41,119 nt of DNA from Woeseiaceae bacterium. Lineage in GTDB: Bacteria > Pseudomonadota > Gammaproteobacteria > Steroidobacterales > Woeseiaceae. The translations under genes were made by a program, and so were the position numbers. Below, piece after piece: positions 1 to 7,940 of the stretch. Numbering within the stretch: position 1 is the first letter of the stretch; every line of letters begins with the position of its first letter. The notes under the pieces were generated by a model. That model did no database searches, was not told the DNA's origin, and was given only the letters and a program-made list of their open reading frames with translations. The stretch is taken from assembly GCA_021773115.1 (NCBI GenBank), contig JAJFKS010000002.1, positions 1 through 41,119 on the forward strand. The letters run 5' to 3'.

Positions 1-21
1 GTCGGAAAAGTGTCGGAAATG

Positions 22-57
22 AAAAAAGGGTTAACCAAGAAAATCGGCTAACCCTTT
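22..57 (-). terminator. Rho-independent terminator after tRNA-Arg
   Basis: On the minus strand a 9-bp stem (AAAGGGTTA at 49-57 read in reverse, TAACCCTTT at 25-33) with a 14-nt loop is followed directly by a run of T (A run at 22-27 on the plus strand). It lies 7 bases past the CCA end of the tRNA, so it most likely ends the tRNA transcript. Confidence 0.8.
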
Positions 58-64
58 GATTTTA

Positions 65-141
65 TGGCGCGCCCGGAGAGATTCGAACTCCCGACCACCT
101 GGTTCGAAGCCAGGTACTCTATCCAGCTGAGCTACGGGCGC
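65..141 (-). tRNA. tRNA-Arg (anticodon TCG)
   Basis: The minus strand gives a complete 77-nt cloverleaf. The acceptor arm is GCGCCCG with CGGGCGC, followed by G and an encoded CCA (65-67). The D arm is AGCTCAGCTGGATAGAGT. The anticodon stem CCTGG/CCAGG encloses loop CTTCGAA, so the anticodon is TCG, reading CGA. The T arm carries GTTCGAATC. A terminator follows immediately. Confidence 0.96.
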
Positions 142-155
142 TCTGGGAGCGAACA

Positions 156-161
156 ATAATA
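156..161 (-). promoter_or_regulatory. probable -10 box of tRNA-Arg
   Basis: TATTAT on the minus strand (5 of 6 to TATAAT) lies 14 bases upstream of the tRNA 5' end, a normal distance for a short-leader tRNA transcript. No good -35 hexamer was seen, so this is a modest call. Confidence 0.4.
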
Positions 162-181
162 GGCTTCCGTGCCCAGTACAA

Positions 182-754
182 CTACTTCGGCTTTCTCGTG
201 CCGTGGATTCGGTAGACCTCCATCCATTGTTCCTTGTCGCGCGACCATTCGAGCTTCCACTCGAAGCTATCTCGTTTCATGTCGAAGAACGTAATTCGGC
301 CGAAGAAACCCTTTGGATTCGCCACGTCTGACAACATGACAATCTGTTCGTCCGTTGAAGTTGCCGTGAAACCGGCGGGCTCGGTCGAGGAAATCGTCAG
401 CCAGGTCATCACCCACTTCCCGGTGCTGGGATTGTAGATGCGTAGATTCGTGCCGCGCTGGCGTTTGCTTTCATCGTCAACTGGCTCGGCTGCGGGTGGC
501 GACGTGTAGTCATCCCGAATTCCCCAGCCGTCAAAGCCCCAATAGAAATTCCAGTCCGCCCCTTTGGAAGCCTCCCAGGCCGATCCGTCTGGCTTCAGGC
601 CCTCCTCCGTTGTCGACCATTCTCCGATGAGCCGTTCCCAATGATGTAATTCGGGAGGAGCATCATCAGCGACGGCAGAAGCTCCGGCGATCGATACCGC
701 GGAAAAGAGCGTGGCTGTTGCCAGAACGATGGCGAGCAAGTAGATCTTCTTCAT
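182..754 (-). CDS. secreted protein, possible DUF1579-like barrel
   Basis: A 190-residue protein with a clear signal peptide (MKKIYLLAIVLATATLFSA, cleavage probably near residue 28 after ASA or AVA). The mature part is rich in Trp and begins with ELHHWERLIGEWST, which resembles the opening strand of lipocalin-like DUF1579 domains; that assignment is weak. The ATG at 754 is chosen over an upstream in-frame start because it sits behind a GGGGGGA ribosome-binding site and starts the signal peptide. It lies 82 bases downstream of the aldo/keto reductase on the same strand, so co-transcription is possible. The substrate is unknown; location is likely periplasmic. Confidence 0.75.
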   Translation of the reverse strand: MKKIYLLAIVLATATLFSAVSIAGASAVADDAPPELHHWERLIGEWSTTEEGLKPDGSAWEASKGADWNFYWGFDGWGIRDDYTSPPAAEPVDDESKRQRGTNLRIYNPSTGKWVMTWLTISSTEPAGFTATSTDEQIVMLSDVANPKGFFGRITFFDMKRDSFEWKLEWSRDKEQWMEVYRIHGTRKPK

Positions 755-836
755 GATTCCCCCCAGGACTTTTGTACGCCTATGTTTCACAGACACTGCG
801 CCAGCATCGAAGTTCAAACCGGGCCTGTCATCGTAT

Positions 837-1802
837 TCAGGCGTTAGCAAATATCTTGTCTATCTCGCTTATGACGTCTGGAGTAAACCGGTCTACAAAT
901 TCCACAGCTTTCATATTTTCGTGAACTTGCTCGACGCGACTCGCGCCCGTTATCACGGTACTCGCGTGAGGATTTTGCAGGCACCAGGCCAGTGAGAACT
1001 GTGCGAGTGTTGCGCCCATATCTTCAGCCAGTGGCGCCAACGCTCTGACCTTTGCCAAACTTTCTACATCCGTCAATTGGTCTTTGAGCCAGCCGAATCC
1101 TTTTAACGCACCACGACTGTCGTTCGGAATGCCATCGTTATACTTACCACTTAACAGACCGGAGGCCAATGGGCTCCAGGTCGTTGCGCCGTAGCCGTGT
1201 TCTTCGTAAACCGGTTTGTAATCGTTACCGAAGCGGTGCCGCTGAAACAGATTGTAAATCGGCTGCTCAACAACAGGCTTGTGTAGATGATGCCGTTCTG
1301 CAATTTCAATCGCGCTCACAATGTCTTCCGCCTCCCACTCCGATGTCCCCCAGTACAAGGCCTTGCCGCGCTCGATGTTATTGTGCATCGCCCAGACCGT
1401 TTCCTCGATGGGCGTGTTTGGGTCCGGTCGATGGCAAAACAACAGGTCCACATAGTCTGTACCAAGGCGCTTAAGAGAGCCGTCGATTGCTTCAAGCAGG
1501 TACTTTCGATTGAGCGTATTCTTCTCGTTCGGGTTGTCGTGTAAACCCCAGAAAAGTTTTGTCGAAATCAGATAGCTGCCACGACGCCAGCCCAGTTTCT
1601 TGAGGGCAGCGCCCATGACTTCTTCTGATTTTCCATCCGAGTAATTTTCTGCGTTGTCGAAATAGTTAACGCCCGCATCGTATGCGGCTGTCATCAAATC
1701 TACGGTCAAGTCGACGTCTGTCTGATTGTGAAACGTTACCCAGGAGCCCAGCGATAACTCGCTGACCTGGATGCCTGATTTGCCCAAATGGCGGTATTTC
1801 AT
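837..1802 (-). CDS. aldo/keto reductase, Kv-beta/YghZ type
   Basis: A 321-residue cytoplasmic NADPH-dependent oxidoreductase of the aldo/keto reductase superfamily. The catalytic tetrad is visible as D49 and Y54 ([10 protein letters not shown]), K82 (ISTKLFW) and H124 (LLFCHRPDP). The motif [13 protein letters not shown] and the C-terminal [11 protein letters not shown] cofactor segment are those of the potassium-channel-beta-like branch, which includes E. coli YghZ, a methylglyoxal/aldehyde reductase. The ATG at 1802 has GGAG nine bases upstream; a TTG six codons earlier is possible but has no such site. The physiological aldehyde cannot be read from sequence. Confidence 0.93.
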   Translation of the reverse strand: MKYRHLGKSGIQVSELSLGSWVTFHNQTDVDLTVDLMTAAYDAGVNYFDNAENYSDGKSEEVMGAALKKLGWRRGSYLISTKLFWGLHDNPNEKNTLNRKYLLEAIDGSLKRLGTDYVDLLFCHRPDPNTPIEETVWAMHNNIERGKALYWGTSEWEAEDIVSAIEIAERHHLHKPVVEQPIYNLFQRHRFGNDYKPVYEEHGYGATTWSPLASGLLSGKYNDGIPNDSRGALKGFGWLKDQLTDVESLAKVRALAPLAEDMGATLAQFSLAWCLQNPHASTVITGASRVEQVHENMKAVEFVDRFTPDVISEIDKIFANA

Positions 1803-1957
1803 TGCCTCTCCGTCGCTCAATTACGCTTCCCCAATCGGGCCTATCTCGCAGTCGAATGCCGCTTGATTGAGGCAAGGGCATCGGACTGTTTCCTGTTTGC
1901 TGCTACTATTCGATCATACGCTAGCTCAAAAAACCTGCTCAACTTCAGGCGACAGGA

Positions 1958-2339
1958 ATGAAAAAGCTGCTATTCGTATCGGCCATCGCGACATCGTTCG
2001 CCATTCCAATCACCGCTCAAGCCGAAGACGCGCAAAGTATTCTCGACGAAATGATGGCCAGCGACAGTGCGCGAAGCAGACTTCGCGAAAACCGTGAAGC
2101 CTATCGGCAAAGAGAAAATCGACGGAAAAAGCGCTTTTCATTTACGCAGTGACGATGTCGACCTGTCGGAAACGAGCGATGGTCAGCAATTCACCATTCA
2201 ATCCATGGGCCTCTGGGTCGACCGCGCCGTGCCCGAAAGCAAGATGTCCGAATCATTCAAACAACTCATGCGAAAGATGGTTTCCGGCGGCCCATTTGAA
2301 ATAGCAACTGAAGTCAGTGAAATTCAGATCGTCGAGTAA
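1958..2339 (+). pseudogene. frameshifted small secreted-protein gene
   Basis: Two reading frames together look like one exported protein. The first starts at ATG 1958 (weak AGGA site) with signal peptide MKKLLFVSAIATSFAIPITAQAEDA and stops at 2152. The second frame, open from at least 2067 to 2339, carries EKIDGKSAFHLRS and SMGLWVDRAVPESKM. I read these as the start and end of one periplasmic protein with a +1 frame change between about 2067 and 2152, perhaps with an internal deletion. A perfect 7-bp hairpin (CGCGAAG/CTTCGCG, 2070-2087) lies at the junction. A sequencing indel gives the same picture. The family is not recognised with confidence. Confidence 0.5.
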
Positions 2340-2345
2340 TTTGCC

Positions 2346-3785
2346 CTATTTCAATTCGTGCACACGCTGTCCCAGCCAGCGGATGGCATATTCGGTTTTG
2401 TCGCTCCACGGGTGACCAAAACTCAGGCGAATGAAGTTGGTATAGCGCGCGAGCGGCGAAAAGATATGCCCCGGTGCAATGCTGATACCGGCATCGATTG
2501 CATCGTCGAACAGTTGTTCTGCATCGACATTTTTCGGTAGCTCGAGCCACAGAACAGAACCACCAACCGGACGGGATGTTCGGGTCTCCTTCGGGAAGTG
2601 CTCGGCGACCAACGCACGCATGCGCTCCGAATTACGTTGCAGAACGGGACGCAAGGATTTGATGTGCCGGCCGTAATCGCCTGAAGCCAGGAAATCGGCG
2701 AGTGTGAGTTGCTGCAGAAAGCCCGACGAACAAGAAAACGCCCGCTTAAGTCGGGCGATCTCGTTGACATAGTGCTGCGTGACTACCCAGCCAATGCGAT
2801 AACCGGATGCCGCCGTTTTGGAAAACGAACCACAGGTAAGAATACGTGCCTTGCTGCCCAGAAACTGCGCCGGAACGGGGCGCACGCCATCAAATCGCAG
2901 CTCGCCGTAGACATCATCTTCAACGAGTGCGACGTCGTATTTTTCCAGCATGGCCACCATTTTCCTGCGGTCCTGTTCCGGCATCGTGACGCCGAGCGGG
3001 TTGCCCAATGTGCTGGAAAAAAGACAGGCTTTCACCGGGTGTGTCTCAAATGTCCGTTCGAGGCCGGCAAGCGTGACACCTTCCTCGGGACAGGTTTCAA
3101 CCTCCACCGCCAACATGCCGAGACTGTCGATCAATTCCAGCATGCCGTGATACGTCGGCGTCTCGATGGCGATGACGTCGCCCGTGTCGGCGACAGCCCG
3201 CAGCGCCAGGAGTAAGGCTTCCTGACCACCGTTGGTAATGCAGATTTCATCAGGTTCGACTGTCACACCGACAGCGTCGAGATACTGATACGCGATTTGC
3301 CGTCGCAGTGTTGGCTCGCCCAAGGTTGACGCATAGCCAAGACTGCGCTCCTCGGCCCGGGCCATCACACGTTTCATCGTGCGGTGCAGGGTCTTGGCCG
3401 CCGTCTTCGCCATGGATGGATTGGCAATTCCGAGCGGCACCAGCTCCGGTCGATTGACGCCATCGTAGACGCGCTCCATCAGCGGCCGACAACATAACTG
3501 CGCGGGTTTCATCGCCGCCGTTCGCGTCATGCTGACAATGTCATTGGCCGCCCTATGCCGAACATAAAAGCCCGATTTGGGTCGCGATTCGACCCGGCGC
3601 CGCCGCTCGAGCTCAATGTAGGCCTGGCGAACCGTCGGAACACTGACGCCGGCCGTCTTGCTCATCTTACGCAGCGAGGGCAAGCGGTCGCCAGGCAAAA
3701 GCGTCCCGGACTCCATATTTTCTGTTATTAAGTCAATGACTTGCCGGTACAGATAGGTTTCGGCTTGTTTGTCGACATTCAACAT
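2346..3785 (-). CDS. MocR-type GntR regulator with aminotransferase domain
   Basis: A 479-residue regulator of the MocR/PdxR subfamily. Residues 10-75 form a GntR winged helix (LPSLRKMSKTAGVSVPTVRQ). Residues about 115-479 form a fold-type I aminotransferase domain with the PLP-binding lysine K323 in CGSFSKTAASGYRIGW and the ED-D-VYGEL segment near 289-295. Such proteins use PLP or an amino compound as effector and usually control a divergent neighbour, here the EamA exporter starting at 4097. The ATG has no Shine-Dalgarno site; a TTGATA/CAAAAT promoter would place the start of transcription only about ten bases upstream. The effector is unknown. Confidence 0.92.
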   Translation of the reverse strand: MLNVDKQAETYLYRQVIDLITENMESGTLLPGDRLPSLRKMSKTAGVSVPTVRQAYIELERRRRVESRPKSGFYVRHRAANDIVSMTRTAAMKPAQLCCRPLMERVYDGVNRPELVPLGIANPSMAKTAAKTLHRTMKRVMARAEERSLGYASTLGEPTLRRQIAYQYLDAVGVTVEPDEICITNGGQEALLLALRAVADTGDVIAIETPTYHGMLELIDSLGMLAVEVETCPEEGVTLAGLERTFETHPVKACLFSSTLGNPLGVTMPEQDRRKMVAMLEKYDVALVEDDVYGELRFDGVRPVPAQFLGSKARILTCGSFSKTAASGYRIGWVVTQHYVNEIARLKRAFSCSSGFLQQLTLADFLASGDYGRHIKSLRPVLQRNSERMRALVAEHFPKETRTSRPVGGSVLWLELPKNVDAEQLFDDAIDAGISIAPGHIFSPLARYTNFIRLSFGHPWSDKTEYAIRWLGQRVHELK

Positions 3786-3830
3786 AACTGTATAGGTTCT
3801 ATTTTGTAATTACTGTGTCTGTTATATCAA
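3784..3830. promoter_or_regulatory. promoter/operator region of the mocR-like gene
   Basis: On the minus strand TTGATA (3825-3830) and CAAAAT (3801-3806) are 18 bp apart, a passable sigma-70 promoter for the regulator. The same stretch holds ATAAC at 3784-3788 and GTTAT at 3821-3825 as an inverted pair and two ACTGT copies (3787-3791 region and 3812-3816), which could be regulator contacts. Function is inferred from position only. Confidence 0.35.
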
Positions 3831-3884
3831 CAAAATTTCCGTAAAGTCAATCCCAGTTTCGAATATCCACGGGAGGCGACGGAC

Positions 3885-4100
3885 ATGAAATCACAAAATA
3901 TTTGCAAGGAGCGGACCTGCGAATGCGAACAGGAAAGTCGTACGTCGCGGTTCAATTTGCCTGTGCGACACCCGTCCAGATGGTCATTCTTGCGGGAGCT
4001 GCTTTTCTCTGCGCCTAACCATACGCACCGCTACCGAGCCTTGAGCAAGCGTATGGTCGATAAAACGATTCGACAATTAAATCGCGGAGAGTGTCGGTGA
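3885..4100 (+). CDS. possible small basic protein, 71 aa
   Basis: An ATG at 3885 is preceded by GGGAGG with a spacing of eight bases, better than most sites in this window, and opens a 71-residue frame with three Cys near the start (ICKERTCECEQ) and many Arg. It overlaps the likely GTG start of the EamA gene by four bases, which is compatible with translational coupling. I do not recognise the sequence and composition alone does not prove coding. It may instead be leader sequence of the transporter mRNA. Confidence 0.35.
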   Translation: MKSQNICKERTCECEQESRTSRFNLPVRHPSRWSFLRELLFSAPNHTHRYRALSKRMVDKTIRQLNRGECR

Positions 4101-5101
4101 ACAACGCGACGCTCTATGCCCTGACTGTGATGATCTGGGGCTCAACCTTCTTCGCAATTGAGTTTCAGTTGGGCGTTGTGGCGCCGGAAGTGTCGCTGGT
4201 TTATCGATACGGAACCGCGGCGATTCTACTGTTCGCGTGGAGTCGAATTCGCGGCCTGCCGATGCGATTCAATCTTCGCGAACACGCGTGGTTTTTTCTG
4301 CTGGGTCTGTTGCTGTTCGGGATCAACTACATTCTTGCCTATCGTGCGCAGGTCTATATTACATCCGCGCTGACTGCGATTGCGTTCTCGTCACTGGTGT
4401 GGATGAACATCATTAACGCACGCTTGTTTTTCGGCGCTCGAGCTGGACGCGGAACATTGTTTGGCGCCCTGCTCGGTGTTATCGGCATGTTCTATTTGTT
4501 CGCCCCACAAATACATGAAGTCTCTTTCACTGACACCGTATTTTTCGGATTCTTGCTTGCGATCGTTAGCGCGTTGGTGGCGTCATTCGGCAATATGGTG
4601 TCGCAAGCAACACAACGAGCAAAACTGCCGGTCGTCCAGACGAATGCCTGGGGGATGTTTTATGGGACCGTCTTTCTCGCCGCCTTCAGCATTGCAAGAG
4701 GTCAGGAATTTACGTTTGACTGGTCAGCAAGCTACGTTGTTTCGCTGGCATACCTCGCGATCTTTGGATCAATCATTGCTTTCGGCGCCTACCTGACGCT
4801 GTTGGGGCGCATCGGCGCCGCGAAAGCCGGCTACTCAATGGTGATGTTCCCGGTGATTGCCCTGATCCTGTCGACGCTATTCGAAGGGCTCGAGATAACA
4901 GCCACTACGGTGTTGGGTACGGTGTTCGTTATCGCGGGCAATGGATTCGTTCTGTACTCGCGCCAACCCGCAGTCAAGACAACTGCGCGCCCTTGCGAGT
5001 GCCGCAACTCTATCAGCAGCATTTGTATTTGCCGTTCCGATAATTTATTCGCTATCGACAGTCGCGGGAACAGTTTTTCGTCCAGCACTTTGCGAAAGTG
5101 A
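4097..5101 (+). CDS. EamA/DMT-family transporter with aberrant tail
   Basis: A 334-residue inner-membrane protein with about ten hydrophobic helices and the two EamA repeats (ALTVMIWGSTFFAIE at the start, IFGSIIAFGAYLTLLGRIGAAKAGY in the second). DMT proteins of this kind export amino acids or other metabolites. GTG 4097 is preferred over GTG 4091 because GGAG at 4086-4089 is seven bases away. The normal family length is near 300; the last 35 or so residues (from about ARPCECR) are hydrophilic, Cys- and Ser-rich and lie antisense to an NHL-repeat remnant, so the original stop codon seems to have been lost. Divergent from the MocR regulator, which probably controls it. Confidence 0.88.
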   Translation: MNNATLYALTVMIWGSTFFAIEFQLGVVAPEVSLVYRYGTAAILLFAWSRIRGLPMRFNLREHAWFFLLGLLLFGINYILAYRAQVYITSALTAIAFSSLVWMNIINARLFFGARAGRGTLFGALLGVIGMFYLFAPQIHEVSFTDTVFFGFLLAIVSALVASFGNMVSQATQRAKLPVVQTNAWGMFYGTVFLAAFSIARGQEFTFDWSASYVVSLAYLAIFGSIIAFGAYLTLLGRIGAAKAGYSMVMFPVIALILSTLFEGLEITATTVLGTVFVIAGNGFVLYSRQPAVKTTARPCECRNSISSICICRSDNLFAIDSRGNSFSSSTLRK

Positions 5102-5149
5102 CTGGGCCAGCGATGGCCTTCGTGAACCGCGCGCTCCGGAACAACGGAA

Positions 5150-5286
5150 TGGCTGAGCAATGCGGTACCGAACGTCTCCGACGCCGGGTCGAGCACGCGA
5201 ATTTGGTGATTATTGGTATCAGCAACGTACAGCCGCCCGTCTTCAATCAGTACCTGCTTGGGAAATTTGAAGCCGGTGTCAGTGGC
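5150..5286 (-). pseudogene. remnant of an NHL-repeat protein
   Basis: The minus-strand frame from 5286 reads ATDTGFKFPKQVLIEDG then RLYVADTNNHQIRVLDPASE, which matches the consensus of an NHL beta-propeller blade (YVADTxNHxIR). An in-frame stop (5287-5289) lies directly upstream, there is no start codon, and the downstream part is antisense to the tail of the EamA gene. Only one blade survives, so this is a dead fragment rather than a gene. Confidence 0.5.
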
Positions 5287-5446
5287 TTAATCGATAAAGG
5301 TGGCCGTTCGAGTCAAGCCGCAATTCGGCCCGCCCATGGTTGCTGCCTCAGCTCCGTCCCACATCCACCGGCCGAACAACCGAGAGATGTCGTGCGACAA
5401 CCCTCAAAAAGCCCGGCCGCGGCACAAGTGCCGATCAGGAATTTTT

Positions 5447-5600
5447 ATTAAAGCTTGTTTTAAAGCTATTAATCGTCTTTTGTCCATATAATAGCTTAAT
5501 TTTAAGCTATTATATTGTCTCAATTGACACATAATCAGTAAGAGCTTACTATCAAGCTATTATCTACATTTATTTCGTTTAAAAGCTTAAAATTGATCTG
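5447..5600 (+). promoter_or_regulatory. hipBA promoter with palindromic operator array
   Basis: A strongly AT-rich stretch. A sigma-70 promoter is seen: TTGACA at 5524-5529, 17 bp, TACTAT at 5547-5552. Around it are a 14-bp perfect inverted repeat (arms ATATAATAGCTTAA at 5486-5499 and its complement at 5502-5515, 2-nt centre), a 6-bp one (AGTAAG at 5537-5542, CTTACT at 5545-5550) that overlaps the -10 box, and further AAGCTATTA copies at 5463-5471 and 5554-5562 plus AAGCTT at 5451 and 5583. HipB proteins repress their own operon by binding several palindromes, so these are the likely operators. Confidence 0.75.
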
Positions 5601-5602
5601 TT

Positions 5603-5929
5603 ATGGACTACTATACACTCACTGACTCGGCCATCGAGACCGAAATCGGCGACCGCCTCAGGGCGCTTCGCCTGCGACGCAATATCACGCAAAAGGCCCT
5701 CGCCGAGGCAACCGGGCTCTCCGTTACCGCCATCAAGGGCATCGAAGCCGGCGGCGGAACGCTGTCCACACTCATCGCCGTACTACGGGAACTCCAGGCC
5801 CTCGATCAGCTGCAGCATTTCATCCCCGAAATCACTGTGAGCCCGCTGCAACTTGCTCGCAGCAAGGGCAAACAACGCCAGCGTGCGACCGGCAAACGCG
5901 GCAAAGGCGACGGTGATCAAGAGTGGTAA
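5603..5929 (+). CDS. hipB: HipB antitoxin, XRE-family repressor
   Basis: A 108-residue DNA-binding protein with an XRE helix-turn-helix at residues about 14-65 (GDRLRALRLRRNITQKALAE, then ATGLSVTAIKGIEAGGGTL). It has the place, size and fold of HipB, the antitoxin that neutralises the HipA kinase and, with HipA, represses the operon. The basic tail after residue 85 (SKGKQRQRATGKRGKG) is probably flexible. The ATG is not preceded by a good ribosome-binding site. The stop overlaps the hipA start by seven bases, the usual coupling in this module. Confidence 0.9.
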   Translation: MDYYTLTDSAIETEIGDRLRALRLRRNITQKALAEATGLSVTAIKGIEAGGGTLSTLIAVLRELQALDQLQHFIPEITVSPLQLARSKGKQRQRATGKRGKGDGDQEW

Positions 5930-7248
5930 AGCGTGTTGAAACCGCCGAAATTCGCCTGTGGCAGCAACTCGTCGGTGCCGTGTCCTGGCTCGACGATCGC
6001 GGCTATGCGGTGTTCGAATTCGATCCCGATTTCCTCAAGCGGGGTCTGGATATCTCGCCAATTCACATGCCGCTATCCGACGCACAAAGCGGCGACGGTC
6101 TGTTCGCTTTCCCGGAACTCGCTCGGCGCACCTACTTGGGACTTCCGGGCCTGCTCGCTGACGCCCTGCCCGACAAGTACGGGCGCAGCGTTATTGATGC
6201 CTGGTTAGCACGACAAGGCCGCGATCCCGACAGTTTCAGCCCGGTCGAGCGGCTCTGCTATACGGCGTCTCGAGCGATGGGCGCGCTCGAGTTCGCACCG
6301 CCCGTCCTTAAGCGAAAAGAGCAGGCCCATTCAATCGAGATCGCCGAGTTGGTCGAGCTCGCCCAGGCGATCGTCAATGAACGCCGGGGCCTCGCTGTGA
6401 AACTGGGCGACTCCCAAACCGACGACGCCGGCGCGATCCAGGAAATCCTAAGCGTCGGCACGTCGGCCGGCGGCGCACGACCGAAAGCCATCATCGCACT
6501 CAATGAACAGGGGCAGGTACTTTCCGGCCAGGCGGATGTGCCACCCGGCTACGACTACTGGATCCTGAAGTTTGACGGTGTCACCGACCTCGAGCTCGGT
6601 GAACCGGCTGAATACGGCCGCATTGAGTATGCCTATTATGAAATGGCCAGACTCGCTGGCATCGACATGATGGAATGTCGCCTGCTTGAAGAGAACGGCC
6701 GAGCACATTTTATGACCAAACGCTTCGATCGCGTCGATGGCCGGAAGATTCACATGCAGTCACTGTGTGGCCTCGCCCACTTCGACTTCAATGAATCTGG
6801 CCTGTACAGCTACGAACAGGCGTTTTCCATCATGCGCAAGTTGCGGCTGAACAAAAAAGAGGCCGCCGAGCAATTCCGCCGCATGGTCTTCAATGTCGTT
6901 GCGAGGAACCTTGATGACCACACCAAGAACATCGCGTTCCTGATGGACACGGAGGGTCACTGGACGCTGTCACCCGCCTTCGATCTCACCTACGCGCACA
7001 ACCCGGCCGGGCTGTGGACCAGTCAGCATCAGATGAGCATCAACGGCAAGCGAGACAAACTGTCGCGCGATGACCTGCTTGCCGTCGGCCAATCGATCAG
7101 CCTTGCAAAGCCCGGGCAGGTCATTGATGAAGTGATTGATGCCGTGGCCGAATGGCCGCGACTGGCAAAAAATGCCGGCGTCAGCCCCGCAAAGCGACGC
7201 GACCGGGCCAAGAATCACCGGCTGGATCTGCCGCGGGTCGCGGAATGA
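5923..7248 (+). CDS. hipA: HipA-family serine/threonine kinase toxin
   Basis: A 441-residue kinase toxin of full family length. In E. coli HipA phosphorylates glutamyl-tRNA synthetase and causes persistence; the target here is unknown. The N-terminal HipA domain covers residues about 10-110. The glycine-rich loop GTSAGGARPKA (179-189) contains the serine that is autophosphorylated in this family. Other kinase features are the ATP-site lysine region YWILKFDG (212-219), FMTKRFDR (263-270), the catalytic loop NLDDHTKN (329-336) and the metal-binding D354 in LSPAFDLTY. All key residues are present, so it should be active. The GTG start at 5923 lies inside the end of hipB. Confidence 0.94.
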   Translation: MVKRVETAEIRLWQQLVGAVSWLDDRGYAVFEFDPDFLKRGLDISPIHMPLSDAQSGDGLFAFPELARRTYLGLPGLLADALPDKYGRSVIDAWLARQGRDPDSFSPVERLCYTASRAMGALEFAPPVLKRKEQAHSIEIAELVELAQAIVNERRGLAVKLGDSQTDDAGAIQEILSVGTSAGGARPKAIIALNEQGQVLSGQADVPPGYDYWILKFDGVTDLELGEPAEYGRIEYAYYEMARLAGIDMMECRLLEENGRAHFMTKRFDRVDGRKIHMQSLCGLAHFDFNESGLYSYEQAFSIMRKLRLNKKEAAEQFRRMVFNVVARNLDDHTKNIAFLMDTEGHWTLSPAFDLTYAHNPAGLWTSQHQMSINGKRDKLSRDDLLAVGQSISLAKPGQVIDEVIDAVAEWPRLAKNAGVSPAKRRDRAKNHRLDLPRVAE

Positions 7249-7255
7249 AAACAGT

Positions 7256-7873
7256 CTAGATCCGCAATGCGAACGCGGACATGAACTGCCGTAATGTTGC
7301 CGCATCACCTTTAATCAGCCGCCTCGCTGGATCACCGCTGCCGAGGAACAAATCCGCAACGGTCGCATCCACGTGGATACTCGCGTCCTCGGCGGCACCC
7401 AGACCCACCGTCATCTGTTGATCTTCGATCCGCGCCCAAGCCTCAAAGTCGCCAGAAGCAAATTGCACGGTAACAGCCAGGTTCCCGGCTCGAGTCGCTT
7501 GAAACACGGCCTTCAATGCCAGCAAGTCCCAGTCCTCGTGATGATGATCACCGGGTTGATTCTCCGGCCCGTAACTGAGCCCCCAGCGAATCAGCGCGAG
7601 CAGCGCCGGCTCCAGTGCCCGGCCCCGCTCCGTTAAGGAATAAACCGGTCCACCATGATCGCCCTGCCCGCGTGCAATCACGTCGGCGGCCTCGAGATCC
7701 TTGAGACGCGCGGCCAGAAGATTCGAGCCTATGCCCTTGAGTGATGCCAGTAACTCTTTGAATCGGCGAGGAAATACCGCGAGGTCGCGAAGCAGCAACA
7801 GGGTCCAGCGTTCGCCGATAATATCGCTGGCTCGCGCCAGGGCACAGTTCTGCTGGTAGCTACGTTTCGTCAT
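7256..7873 (-). CDS. HxlR-family regulator with SCP2-like domain
   Basis: A 205-residue transcription factor. Residues 8-100 are a winged helix of the HxlR type (NCALARASDIIGERWTLLLL, then FKELLASLKGIGSNLLAARL). Residues about 115-205 resemble the SCP2 sterol-carrier-like domain found fused to some HxlR proteins, which may bind a hydrophobic effector. It ends eight bases from the convergent hipA and is divergent from a small membrane-protein gene; paired direct repeats between the two are likely its operator. No clear Shine-Dalgarno site precedes the ATG. Confidence 0.88.
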   Translation of the reverse strand: MTKRSYQQNCALARASDIIGERWTLLLLRDLAVFPRRFKELLASLKGIGSNLLAARLKDLEAADVIARGQGDHGGPVYSLTERGRALEPALLALIRWGLSYGPENQPGDHHHEDWDLLALKAVFQATRAGNLAVTVQFASGDFEAWARIEDQQMTVGLGAAEDASIHVDATVADLFLGSGDPARRLIKGDAATLRQFMSAFALRI

Positions 7874-7892
7874 GGTTGACTACGCTAACACT

Positions 7893-7930
7893 TAACTATA
7901 TATTTTTAAACTACTATAGTTTTTTAAAGT
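7893..7930. promoter_or_regulatory. direct-repeat operator between hxlR-like gene and membrane protein
   Basis: Two 16-bp copies, ACTATATATTTTTAAA (7895-7910) and ACTATAGTTTTTTAAA (7913-7928), differ at two positions and are 18 bp apart. The stretch also contains the inverted pair AACTATA (7894-7900) and TATAGTT (7915-7921). The location between divergent starts fits a site for the HxlR-type regulator acting on itself and its neighbour. Confidence 0.55.
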
Positions 7931-7940
7931 GAGTTGACGT

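Noticed and set aside
1..19. Direct repeat GTCGGAAA at the window start
   Set aside because: Only two 8-bp copies at the cut edge, with no context to interpret.
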